Assembly (NCBI RefSeq): GCF_000968135.1
Contig: NZ_FO538765.1
Span: forward strand, 310,001 to 374,000
Reading direction: 5' to 3'
DNA from: Magnetospira sp. QH-2
GTDB lineage: Bacteria; Pseudomonadota; Alphaproteobacteria; Rhodospirillales; Magnetospiraceae
Length of the DNA stretch: 64,000 nucleotides
The notes beneath the pieces are model-generated. The model was not told the origin of the DNA. It made no database searches and saw nothing but the letters and a program-made list of their open reading frames with translations. This document shows, one piece after another, positions 1-7,211 of this stretch. How positions within the stretch are numbered: the stretch's first letter is position 1; the number at the start of each line of letters is the position of its first letter. A program made the translations under genes and the position numbers.

Positions 1-220
1 GAATCAGCCCCACATGCCTGTCTTGCGGTATATGCACTAGAGCCACGTTTGGCGCTTCAACGGCGGCCTTCAATTCCGAGCACATGCCGACAGTATCGAA
101 GACGACGGGGCGCTCGGAGAGATAGTCATACATGGATATGGCCCAAACGAATGAGAAGGGCGGAGTCCGGATCGATAATCCAGCCTCCGCCTTAATATCA
201 TGCGAAGGATGTATTGTCAT
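1..220 (-). CDS. Candidate immunity protein overlapping the E3-type toxin gene (3' end outside window)
   Basis: An open frame starts at an ATG at 220-218 (MTIHPSHDIK...) inside the last codons of the upstream toxin gene, overlaps it by 23 bases, and stays open to the window edge (73 codons). The overlapping start just before a toxin stop is the usual layout for a toxin and its translationally coupled immunity gene, and the same layout recurs at 18461-18492 and 3385-3403. No signal peptide is visible, which fits a cytoplasmic inhibitor of an RNase. The sequence does not look like the classical colicin E3 immunity protein. The function is inferred from position only and the gene is incomplete. 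Confidence 0.5.
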   Translation of the reverse strand, partial: MTIHPSHDIKAEAGLSIRTPPFSFVWAISMYDYLSERPVVFDTVGMCSELKAAVEAPNVALVHIPQDRHVGLI

Positions 221-1736
221 CACCAGTGTCACTCATACGTATCGGTTTCTTCTCCGGATCCGGAGGTTTGATTTGCTGCCCTGTGACGGGGTCAAGAACG
301 CCTTGATGTCGAAGAAATTTGCCCTTCGGAAGATACATCTCCCATTCCCCGCCGTGATTGTCGTCCCATTTCAGGTAGACCTTTTTGCCGCCCTCCATCT
401 CGATGGTCTTCACGCCTTCACGACGGAGCTTCCTGCTATCCGCCGGTTTGGCGTTGTCAGCAATAAAGCCATAGGGGGTGCGAATATGGCGTGCGTGTTT
501 TTGGGCCTCCTCGCGGAAGGCCTTGTCTGCCCTGTGGGCGACCGTGTCGCGGTAGTCGTCCCAGCCCTTGGCTCTGGGCCCGCCGATGGCTTTTCCCGGA
601 TCGCCAGGACGTGGTGCCCCCGGCCCCTTTTCCGGTCTCCGCCGTCCCAGGCCGCCGCCCAGGGCCTCGCCGTAGAAATCGCCCAGGGCCTTTTCCGCCG
701 GGGTGCGGGGCGGTTGGCGCAACCGGTTTCCCTGCTCGCTCAGGAACCGGTCCCGCTCGGTCTTGGTCTCCAGGTCGGCCCATTGATCGATCAGTTGCTG
801 CTGCTCAGGGCTGTCGCTAAAAGCCTGACGCAGGCGACGACGCTGCTCGGGGGTCACCTGCTCGGTACGATGCATTTCCCGCAGGGCCTTCTTGCGCTCG
901 CGACCGCCCGCCTGATGAACCTGAACCTGGGGGTCGCGATCCGGTCGGTGGACCGCCGGTGCCACGTCGTATCCGGTTTGCCGTTTGATGGTCTCGGCGA
1001 AAGTCGGAGGATTGGAATCGTCATAGACCGCGCCCGCGGCCCCCGTTGCCGCCGGGCGCAACCCCTTGCCGGCATTGATATGGTCATCGACCTTGCGCCG
1101 CGAGTCCGGGTCGGAATCGGCGACGGCCTTGGCCGACTGGCCGCCGGACAGGTCCACCGTGCCCGGAAAGGTGTTCTTGAACCATTGATCCACCTTGGGC
1201 CGGAGGATGTCGTTTTTCGGATGACCGTCCTTGAAGTAGCCCGGCGCGGTCATCACTTTCTGGTTCTCGGTGCAGGACCAGTCCAGGGGATCCTTGCAGG
1301 CGACAATCTCGTCGGCGACCGCCTGCGCGGTCACCGGGGATTTCCGGAAGTCCGTCTTATAGTCCTCTTGCGAGCCCACCGGCTGGACGGTGGGCTTGGA
1401 TTTCTCCTTGGCCATTTTCTCCAGTTGTTGGGTGGCCCAGCGATTGTTCTCCGATTGGGAAGGATCACCGCTGGCGGGTTGCGGGGTCTTGGGTTTGGTC
1501 AGGGTCTGGAAACCCTCGACGTCCGGGCTGACGGATGCCTGATTGGATGACGGCGCCAGCCAATCGTTGCCGCCGCCCAGGCCCGGCGACTGGTTGCCCA
1601 GGGGCCCGTCGTCCGGGGAGTGTGCCGTGAAGGCGGGGGCCGGTGCCAAGGCCGGTGACGACGGCGGGGACAGGTCCGGAGCGGCGGCAGCGGGGCTCTT
1701 GGTTTCCGGCATGGCTGATTGTTCGGTGGAACCCAT
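198..1736 (-). CDS. Polymorphic toxin-like protein P1 with colicin E3-type RNase C-terminus
   Basis: A 512-residue protein. Residues 1-35 are Ala/Pro-rich. Residues about 100-230 form the conserved P-family N-terminal part (DPLDW, WFKNTFPGTVDLSGG, HINAGKGLRPAATGA), near-identical to the gene at 5195-7135. A charged Arg/Glu/Gln-rich stalk follows. The last about 60 residues match the cytotoxic RNase domain of colicin E3/cloacin DF13 in order: KKVYLKWDDNHGGEWEMY, then DPVTGQQIKPPDPEKK. Colicin E3 uses Asp510, His513 and Glu517 to cut 16S rRNA; here the Asp-x-x-His spacing is kept and the Glu lies one residue further on. The expected role is ribosome inactivation in a recipient cell. RBS aaaggag precedes ATG 1736. 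No secretion signal is present, so delivery must come from another route. The family call for the last domain is strong; the activity is inferred. Confidence 0.75.
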   Translation of the reverse strand: MGSTEQSAMPETKSPAAAAPDLSPPSSPALAPAPAFTAHSPDDGPLGNQSPGLGGGNDWLAPSSNQASVSPDVEGFQTLTKPKTPQPASGDPSQSENNRWATQQLEKMAKEKSKPTVQPVGSQEDYKTDFRKSPVTAQAVADEIVACKDPLDWSCTENQKVMTAPGYFKDGHPKNDILRPKVDQWFKNTFPGTVDLSGGQSAKAVADSDPDSRRKVDDHINAGKGLRPAATGAAGAVYDDSNPPTFAETIKRQTGYDVAPAVHRPDRDPQVQVHQAGGRERKKALREMHRTEQVTPEQRRRLRQAFSDSPEQQQLIDQWADLETKTERDRFLSEQGNRLRQPPRTPAEKALGDFYGEALGGGLGRRRPEKGPGAPRPGDPGKAIGGPRAKGWDDYRDTVAHRADKAFREEAQKHARHIRTPYGFIADNAKPADSRKLRREGVKTIEMEGGKKVYLKWDDNHGGEWEMYLPKGKFLRHQGVLDPVTGQQIKPPDPEKKPIRMSDTGDDNTSFA

Positions 1737-1751
1737 GGCGGGTCTCCTTTC

Positions 1752-1780
1752 ATAAAAAAAACCGCCCCGAATGGAGCGGC
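1752..1780 (-). terminator. Rho-independent terminator-like hairpin just upstream of P1
   Basis: On the minus strand a GC hairpin (CCGCTCC / GGGGCGG, loop ATTC) is followed by eight T residues and then at once by the P1 ribosome binding site. The same arrangement precedes the paralogue at 7135, so the hairpin was copied with the N-terminal cassette. P1 must be expressed by read-through or from within the T-run region. Confidence 0.6.
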
Positions 1781-1816
1781 GTTGGCAGGGGCCGGGGGTG
1801 CCCCTATACTCCTCCC

Positions 1817-2551
1817 ATGCGTGTTTTTATGATTCTGATATGTCTGCTGATTTGGTCGATCCCGGCGCGGGCGGATTTCGCGGCGGGCATGGGGGCCTAC
1901 GAGGCCGGGGACTTTGTCGCGGCCCGGGAGGCCTGGCATCCCCTGGCCGAGGCGGGGGATCCCCGGGCGCAATACTGGATGGGCGATCTCTATCGCTTCG
2001 GCAAAGGCGTGGCGCAGGATTTCAAGGCCGCCATGGGCTGGTACAAACAGGCCGCCCGCCAGACTGAAGACGGAGACATGCTACGCCGGGCCGCCTATGC
2101 GATGGGGTATATGGTCGAGGATGGTAGCGGAACGCCAAAGGATCTGGACAAGGCCGAATGCCTCTATCGGGTGGCGGCGGAGAATGGCTATGCCAATGCA
2201 CAGGCAGCCTTGCATTTGTTTCTGAGGGAAAAACCGGGCATCGATTTCGAAGCCCTGGACTGGGCCGACAGAGCGGCACTTCAGGGCCAGGATCAGGGAT
2301 TGTTTGCAACAGGTTTTGCTGAAGTATTGAGCCCATTTGGTGATACGGTCGAAGGACTGGTCCTTATTATTCTGGCGGCGGAAAGGGGCAACAAGTATGC
2401 AATCAAAAAAATGCTGGACTACAGGGACACGGATGATCAGGAGGTACTCGCAATGATCCAGGATGCCGAGCATAGATCAAAGGTTTGGCAGGCAGAGATC
2501 GAGCCTCTGCCCGCCAAACTGTTTATGGTGCCGGATGGCTGCTGGCCTTAA
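1817..2551 (+). CDS. Exported Sel1-repeat protein S1, putative immunity protein
   Basis: A 244-residue protein starting at ATG 1817, where a clear signal peptide begins (MRVFMILICLLIWSIPARA, cleavage near Ala-Arg-Ala). The mature protein has Sel1/TPR-like helical repeats (EAGDPRAQYWMGDLYRFGKG; ENGYANAQAALHL) and ends in GCWP. Sel1-repeat proteins are protein-binding scaffolds, and periplasmic Sel1 proteins are known as immunity proteins, for example for the P. aeruginosa T6SS phospholipase PldB. The gene converges on the toxin-type fragment at 2556-2921 with a 4-base gap. Its first about 380 bases, including the upstream 35 bases, are near-identical to the gene at 3787; the 3' half is unrelated. 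Longer upstream starts would lose the signal peptide. Confidence 0.75.
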   Translation: MRVFMILICLLIWSIPARADFAAGMGAYEAGDFVAAREAWHPLAEAGDPRAQYWMGDLYRFGKGVAQDFKAAMGWYKQAARQTEDGDMLRRAAYAMGYMVEDGSGTPKDLDKAECLYRVAAENGYANAQAALHLFLREKPGIDFEALDWADRAALQGQDQGLFATGFAEVLSPFGDTVEGLVLIILAAERGNKYAIKKMLDYRDTDDQEVLAMIQDAEHRSKVWQAEIEPLPAKLFMVPDGCWP

Positions 2552-2555
2552 CGGA

Positions 2556-2921
2556 CTATCTTGCTGCTTTGTCCTGTGAGCGACCCTCACCGAATATCCC
2601 GTCCATGACCTCCTTCACCATACGGTCTTGCACCTCCTTCCTCACATCGGTGAGATAGGCGGCGCCTGACTTCAGGAGGTCGTCGGTCATGGCGTCGCGG
2701 ATCCGGGCCTGCTGGGCCTCTGAAAGCACAACCTTGCTCAGATCCTTGCCCTTGCCGATCACCGCCTCGGTGGCCTTGTTGAGGCTGTTCTTGGCATGGG
2801 CCGAGAACACCCCGTAGGTCAGGGCCTCGGCGGGGCTGTGGCCATTCTTCAAGCCCCGGGCGATGGCGTCACGACAATCGACATGATGGCGCACCTCGCC
2901 CTTCGTACTCCATACACCCAC
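2556..2921 (-). pseudogene. Displaced C-terminal toxin-type fragment, helical
   Basis: An open frame with no convincing start. From about position 2870 it encodes DAIARGLKN, SPAEALTYGVFSAHAKNSL, then a Glu/Lys-rich helical tail (AAYLTDVRKEVQDRMVKEV). The fragment at 4533-4860 is a close homologue. It lies downstream of an immunity-like gene (2849-3403) and is convergent with the Sel1 gene S1, four bases away. This is what an orphan C-terminal cassette with its cognate immunity gene looks like. The domain matches no toxin family I know. It could instead be a decayed virion-protein tail. Confidence 0.55.
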
Positions 2922-3403
2922 GTATCTGGGTCAAATTCTTCCCAGTAGGGACGTACGGGGCGGCCTTCTTTTCGTGCCAGATCGTTGCCGCGCTCAAATG
3001 ACTCAATGCGTTGCTTCAGGGCTACGAGGGCTAGATGGGCCTTGCCCAGGTTGCTTTCCGGAAAATCCTTCGCGGCGTTTGACGCCCCGCCATATACGAT
3101 CTGGTTCATGGCATTGAGGACCCAATTGTCCCAATCCAACCAACCGCCTACGGTCAAAAACACGCGATTGCCCACCGAATAGAAGGGAACATCGTACAGG
3201 ACAAATCCGGAAGCCAGCTCATAATGATAGTCCCCGTTGAGGCCGGTGCCAAAGGTCTCGAGGTCACAAGTGGGCGCATGGGGGATGAAGGGAACATATC
3301 GCAAGACGAGGAAAAGGCCGACGAGGACCAGGAAGCGGCGGCGCCACTTCCTGGTCTGTTTTGATTTACCGATCGGGTTGTCGGTCAATTCAGGTCCGTC
3401 CAT
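2849..3403 (-). CDS. Membrane-anchored putative immunity protein of the colicin M-like fragment
   Basis: A 184-residue protein whose ATG at 3403 lies inside the last codons of the upstream toxin fragment (19-base overlap). After a basic stretch (KSKQTRKWRRR) there is one hydrophobic segment (FLVLVGLFLVLRYVPFI), followed by a soluble domain predicted outside the membrane. Colicin M acts on lipid II in the periplasm and its known immunity protein Cmi is held in the inner membrane with a periplasmic domain, so the topology fits. The gene at 17869-18492 has the same arrangement. The last about 24 residues overlap the next fragment in another frame, so the true C-terminus may have been lost when that cassette was joined. 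Confidence 0.55.
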   Translation of the reverse strand: MDGPELTDNPIGKSKQTRKWRRRFLVLVGLFLVLRYVPFIPHAPTCDLETFGTGLNGDYHYELASGFVLYDVPFYSVGNRVFLTVGGWLDWDNWVLNAMNQIVYGGASNAAKDFPESNLGKAHLALVALKQRIESFERGNDLARKEGRPVRPYWEEFDPDTWVYGVRRARCAIMSIVVTPSPGA

Positions 3404-3749
3404 GTGATCCTCGGGTTGCTCAGGCTGTTGTCCGGGCCAATGTCCACGGTGCCGGTGACCCGTTGCCGCCACAGGCGTTCTTCCTTGAACGTCTTAGCCT
3501 CGCCCGCATCCTGTAGGGACTTGGCGCCGCTAGCGTCCCCGATGCCGCCAGCCTCGAAATCATAGTTCTGGTTGCCGTCGTGGACGACCACGCCATCGAT
3601 ATGAATTTTACTTCCTTTGCGGGTGGCCGTAAAGGAAGTTGTTGACACCAGTTGTTTTCTGCCTTGGGACAGGACGTCGTCCAGCTTCTGACGATCGCCT
3701 CCGATTACTCCAATTGCCCTGATGGCCAAATCGCCCTTTTCGACGATGG
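3385..3749 (-). pseudogene. Orphan colicin M-like toxin C-terminal fragment
   Basis: About 120 codons remain (TTSFTATRKGSKIHIDG, then NYDFEAGG, RLWRQRVTGTVDI, ending ITWTDLN). The fragment aligns by eye with the end of the toxin at 18461-20785 and with the end of colicin M. Of the colicin M catalytic set (Asp226, Tyr228, Asp229, His235), the Tyr-Asp pair is visible in NYDF but the Asp two residues earlier is Gln, so activity may be lost. The 5' side is cut exactly where the Sel1 cassette S2 begins (shared sequence from 3752), so the toxin gene was truncated by that insertion. Its immunity-like gene remains intact downstream. Confidence 0.55.
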
Positions 3750-3786
3750 CATTGGCAGGGGCCGGGGGTGCCCCTATACTCCTCCC

Positions 3787-4527
3787 ATGCGTGTTTTTAT
3801 GATTCTGATATATCTGCTGATTTGGTCGATCCCGGCGCGGGCGGATTTCGCGGCGGGCATGGGGGCCTACGAGGCCGGGGACTTTGTCGCGGCCCGGGAG
3901 GCCTGGCATCCCCTGGCCGAGGCGGGGGACCCCCGGGCGCAATACTGGATGGGCGATCTCTATCGCTTCGGCAAAGGCGTGGCGCAGGATTTCAAGGCCG
4001 CCATGGGCTGGTACAAACAGGCCGCCCGCCAGACCGAAGACGGCGACATGCTACGCCGGGCCGCCTATGCGCTGGGGTATATGGTCAAGCGCGGGCAAGG
4101 GGCGCCCAAAGATCTGGACAAGGCCGAATGCCTCTATCGGGTGGCGGCGGAGAATGGCTATGCCAATGCTCAGTTCGCTTACTCTCGTATACTACGCGAC
4201 AAGCCGGGCATCGATTTCAATGCCTTTTCTTGGATTGAACGCGCGGCAAAACAGGGGCAGGATCAGGCCCTGTTTCGGTTGGGAGATATTGAAGTTTTGA
4301 ATCCGGGCATTGATGATGCCATTGGCTATATGCACGTTCTTCTGGCTTTGAAACGAGGAAACGAATTTGCGATGGAGCGTATCGCAGTGGCTCGAAAAAG
4401 ATCGATAAAGGAGTTTAAAGTTCGGGAAGCCCTCCAAAAAGCCGAAGATCTTGCAGGGCGCTGGCGGGCAGTTCGAGAGGAACTGCCCGCCATACTCAAT
4501 GCCATTCCGCCAGACTGCTGGCCTTGA
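3787..4527 (+). CDS. Exported Sel1-repeat protein S2, putative immunity protein
   Basis: A 246-residue paralogue of S1. It starts at ATG 3787 with the same signal peptide (MRVFMILIYLLIWSIPARA) and nearly the same first about 125 residues, then diverges after ENGYANAQ and ends in PDCWP. Sel1 repeats continue in the variable half (KQGQDQALFRLGDIEVL). It converges on the toxin-type fragment at 4533 with a 5-base gap. The identical block starts about 35 bases upstream of the ATG, so promoter and signal peptide were duplicated together. The predicted location is the periplasm. Conserved export half plus variable half is what is expected if the variable half carries toxin specificity; that is inference. 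Confidence 0.75.
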   Translation: MRVFMILIYLLIWSIPARADFAAGMGAYEAGDFVAAREAWHPLAEAGDPRAQYWMGDLYRFGKGVAQDFKAAMGWYKQAARQTEDGDMLRRAAYALGYMVKRGQGAPKDLDKAECLYRVAAENGYANAQFAYSRILRDKPGIDFNAFSWIERAAKQGQDQALFRLGDIEVLNPGIDDAIGYMHVLLALKRGNEFAMERIAVARKRSIKEFKVREALQKAEDLAGRWRAVREELPAILNAIPPDCWP

Positions 4528-4532
4528 TATCG

Positions 4533-5211
4533 CTATTGTGTTTTGTCGATGGATCTTGTGGGACTTCGGAAAATTTCATCCAATACATTGTGCACCATCC
4601 GATTCTGCACCTCCTTCCTCACATCGGTGAGATAGGCGGCGCCGGACTGGACCAGATCATCGGCCATTAACTCGCGAACACGCTCTCTCTGCTCAGAGTT
4701 CAATGCGACCTTGCTCAACTCCTTGCCCTTGCCGATCACCGCCTCGGTGGCCTTGTTGAGGCTGTTCTTGGCATGGGCCGAGAACACCCCGTAGGTCAGG
4801 GCCTCGGCGGGGCTGTAGTTGTTCTTCAAGCCCCGGGCGATGGCCTCGCTGACCACCGGCCTAGCGCCTGTCGGGTCCGATCGGACCCGATGGACAGGCG
4901 CGACCTTATTGGAATCGATCACGTTTATCGTGCCTAATCGAATCCGATTCAGCACGACGTGATCGAGCCAGCCCCCGCTTGGCCAGGTCCTGGGCCATCC
5001 AGGTGCCACCGATGGTCGGCATGGCCTTGGCCAGGTCTTGGGCGGCTTGCGCGCCACCGGCTTCCAGCACCTTGCGGACCTTGTTGAGCTTCACCCTGTC
5101 CAGGCCCATCTGCGTCAGATGGCCCAGGGCGACTTCCGTATCGCCCCGGACCCGGAGCGGACCAACCGGCCCACTCCGGTCCAACGAGGCCGGATCAATC
5201 CTCGTCGTCAT
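4533..5211 (-). pseudogene. Displaced C-terminal toxin-type gene interrupted by a 106-bp-family repeat
   Basis: The 5' part (5211 to about 4965) starts with ATG 5211, overlapping the P2 stop by 17 bases, and reads MTTRIDPASLDRSG, then helical sequence ending MAQDLAKRGL. The 3' part (about 4860 to 4533) reads EAIARGLKNNYSPAEAL, YGVFSAHAKNSL and a charged helical tail like the fragment at 2556-2921. The two parts are in different frames, and removing 106 bases (the length of intact repeat copies elsewhere) restores one frame of about 190 residues. The start motif DPAxLD matches stalk/toxin junctions in other P genes. It is probably a former toxin C-terminus displaced by the metallopeptidase cassette and paired with S2. 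Confidence 0.55.
4861..4964 (-). repeat. Dispersed palindromic repeat, copy A
   Basis: On the minus strand this matches the 106-bp elements at 43437 and 57447: a first hairpin region starting GATCACGTCGTG, the middle block AACGTGATCGATTCCAATAA, then a second hairpin centred on GGGTCCGATCGGACCC and ending GCGCTAG. It sits inside a reading frame (see 4533-5211). Five copies occur in the window. The size, the two imperfect palindromes and the CTAG-like end suggest a small non-autonomous element. Confidence 0.75.
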
Positions 5212-7135
5212 CGGCCCCCAGGGCGGCGAGCCCGGCGGCAGAATTGAACTGGATGATCTTGCGAAGGGCCGGATTACCGTTGACCGCCGCCCGGATGGCC
5301 TTGGCGGTTTTGGGCGCCACGGTTTTCAGATAAGCCGGGTCGGCCATATAGGCGCGGATGGCCTCGGTCATCAGTTCCCGGGGCGGATCGTCACCGTCGT
5401 AGCCGTGCCGTTCCGGGGTGAAGCGGGGCTGGCCAGGAGCCGGGAATTCCCCCGCCCGCTCGGGGGCGTTGAGGGTGTGGTAAAGGTTTCCCAGTTCGTC
5501 CTCCAGGCCCTTGACGGGGATCTCCCCCGCCGCCTGATCGATCACATGGCCCACTTCGTGGGCGTAGACCTTGGGGAGGTCTTCGGGGAGGAGGCTTTCT
5601 GAAAGCAGAACACACCGAGGTTTTCGAGTGTTTGCGTCGATTACCGTCTGACCAAATATTCTCCCGATTTCACCTTTCGCAGCGTATCGAGGTGCTCTTC
5701 CAGTTGCTTCCGTCGCAATGGGTCCAAGTTCGGTTGATCTAAGAGCTTGGTCGTCGCCTTGATACACTTTTCGGCCCACTGTTCGTCCGTCAGTTTCAAG
5801 CTTTCTGCCGTCGATGTCATGGGTCAGGTTTCCTTGCTCATCGGTCTTGGCTCCATTGGGGTAGTCGGCCTCGAAGGGACGGGTTGTCCCACTGGGGGGA
5901 TTATAGATGTTCGGGCGGTTTTGTGCAAGGGAGTTACTCTGTTTGCTACGACCTTGAGGCGCATTGGCGAGGGCATTCCTGAGGCCCTTGTTGGCCTGTT
6001 TGGCCGCCGCGCCGAGGCCGGGGATCGTCGCGACGGCGGTCACGCCGCCCTGGATCCAGTCGCCCTTCTTGAAATCATGCAGGGCCTCGTTGACCGCCGT
6101 GGCGACTCCTGCGGGGGTGAAGTCGACTAGGGGTAAAGGATTTTTACCGCTGCCATCCGATCGACCGACGATCCGGTCGGCCAGATCCCGGGCCTGATGC
6201 TTGTCCAACCCGGCCTTCATGGACAGATCCATGAGCCCGGCATGCCATTTCTCGCGCAGGTTCGGATTATGGGCTTTTAGGCTATCGGGGTGCAATTGCA
6301 GCAGCCCATCGACAAAGGCCTCCGACGTGCTGCTCAGCAGGCCTGATGGTTGAGCTGACCCTGACCCTGACAGATCATCCGCGCCCGAGCCGCCAATCAG
6401 GTCGCCTTGGACGCTGCCTTGGAGGGTGTCGCCCACGGCCCCCGTTGCCGCCGGGCGCAACCCCTTGCCGGCATTGATATGGTCATCGACCTTGCGCCGC
6501 GAGTCCGGGTCGGAATCGGCGACGGCCCTGGCCGACTGGCCGCCGGACAGGTCCACCGTGCCCGGAAAGGTGTTCTTGAACCATTGATCCACCTTGGGCC
6601 GGACGATGTCGTTTTTCGGGTGGCCGTCCTTGAAGTAGCCCGGCGCGGTCATCACCTTCTGGTTCTCGGTGCAGGACCAGTCCAGGGGATCCTTGCAGGC
6701 GACAATCTCGTCGGCGACCGCCTGCGCGGTCACCGGGGATTTCCGGAAGTCCGTCTTATAGTCCTCTTGCGAGCCCACCGGCTGGACGGTGGGCTTGGAT
6801 TTCTCCTTGGCCATTTTCTCCAGTTGTTGGGTGGCCCAGCGATTGTTCTCCGATTGGGAAGGATCACCGGTGGCGGGTTGCGGAGTCTTGGGTTTGGCCA
6901 GGGCGAGGGACTCCGCGATATCCGGGCTGACGGATGCCTGATTGGAGGACGGCGCCAGCCAATCGTTGCCGCCGCCCAGGCCCGGCGACTGGTTGCCCAG
7001 GGGCCCGTCGTCCGGGGAGTATGCCGTGAAGGCGGGGGCCGGTGCCAAGGCCGGTGACGACGGCGGGGACAGGTCCGGAGCGGCGGCAGCGGGGCTCTTG
7101 GTTTCCGGCATGGCTGATTGTTCGGTGGAACCCAT
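5195..7135 (-). CDS. Polymorphic toxin-like protein P2 with HExxH metallopeptidase C-terminus
   Basis: A 646-residue protein. Residues 1 to about 232 are near-identical to P1, and the two part abruptly after KGLRPAATGA. A middle region (FVDGLLQLHPDSLKAHNP, then VDFTPAGVATAVNEALHDF and IPGLGAAAKQANKGLRNA) resembles the pre-toxin linker of polymorphic toxins. The C-terminal domain carries the zinc-metallopeptidase motif AHEVGH near residue 525, a downstream Glu-rich helix (RELMTEAIRAYMADP) that could give the third ligand, and ends with ALRKIIQFNSAAG. Metallopeptidase domains of this kind close many phage and contact-dependent toxin proteins. The start is ATG 7135 with RBS aaaggag. It directly follows terL on the same strand. 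No obvious immunity gene overlaps it other than the displaced frame at 5211. Confidence 0.75.
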   Translation of the reverse strand: MGSTEQSAMPETKSPAAAAPDLSPPSSPALAPAPAFTAYSPDDGPLGNQSPGLGGGNDWLAPSSNQASVSPDIAESLALAKPKTPQPATGDPSQSENNRWATQQLEKMAKEKSKPTVQPVGSQEDYKTDFRKSPVTAQAVADEIVACKDPLDWSCTENQKVMTAPGYFKDGHPKNDIVRPKVDQWFKNTFPGTVDLSGGQSARAVADSDPDSRRKVDDHINAGKGLRPAATGAVGDTLQGSVQGDLIGGSGADDLSGSGSAQPSGLLSSTSEAFVDGLLQLHPDSLKAHNPNLREKWHAGLMDLSMKAGLDKHQARDLADRIVGRSDGSGKNPLPLVDFTPAGVATAVNEALHDFKKGDWIQGGVTAVATIPGLGAAAKQANKGLRNALANAPQGRSKQSNSLAQNRPNIYNPPSGTTRPFEADYPNGAKTDEQGNLTHDIDGRKLETDGRTVGRKVYQGDDQALRSTELGPIATEATGRAPRYAAKGEIGRIFGQTVIDANTRKPRCVLLSESLLPEDLPKVYAHEVGHVIDQAAGEIPVKGLEDELGNLYHTLNAPERAGEFPAPGQPRFTPERHGYDGDDPPRELMTEAIRAYMADPAYLKTVAPKTAKAIRAAVNGNPALRKIIQFNSAAGLAALGADDDED

Positions 7136-7150
7136 GGCGGGTCTCCTTTC

Positions 7151-7177
7151 ATAAAAAAACCGCCCAAACGGGGGCGG
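7151..7177 (-). terminator. Rho-independent terminator after terL
   Basis: On the minus strand: stem CCGCCC / GGGCGG, loop of about six bases, then seven T residues, lying between the terL stop (7212) and the P2 start (7135). It is related to the hairpin before P1. Confidence 0.75.
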
Positions 7178-7211
7178 CGTTGGTTGAGGGAACTAATAAT
7201 AAAGGGACATC

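Noticed and set aside
132-1550. Long plus-strand frame of 472 codons opposite P1
   Set aside because: Antisense to a gene with a recognisable domain and RBS; Leu/Gly/Arg-rich translation typical of a GC-rich shadow frame.
4533-5057. 174-codon frame as an independent gene
   Set aside because: Its first third is the translated palindromic repeat in a chance frame; only the part below 4860 has homologues.
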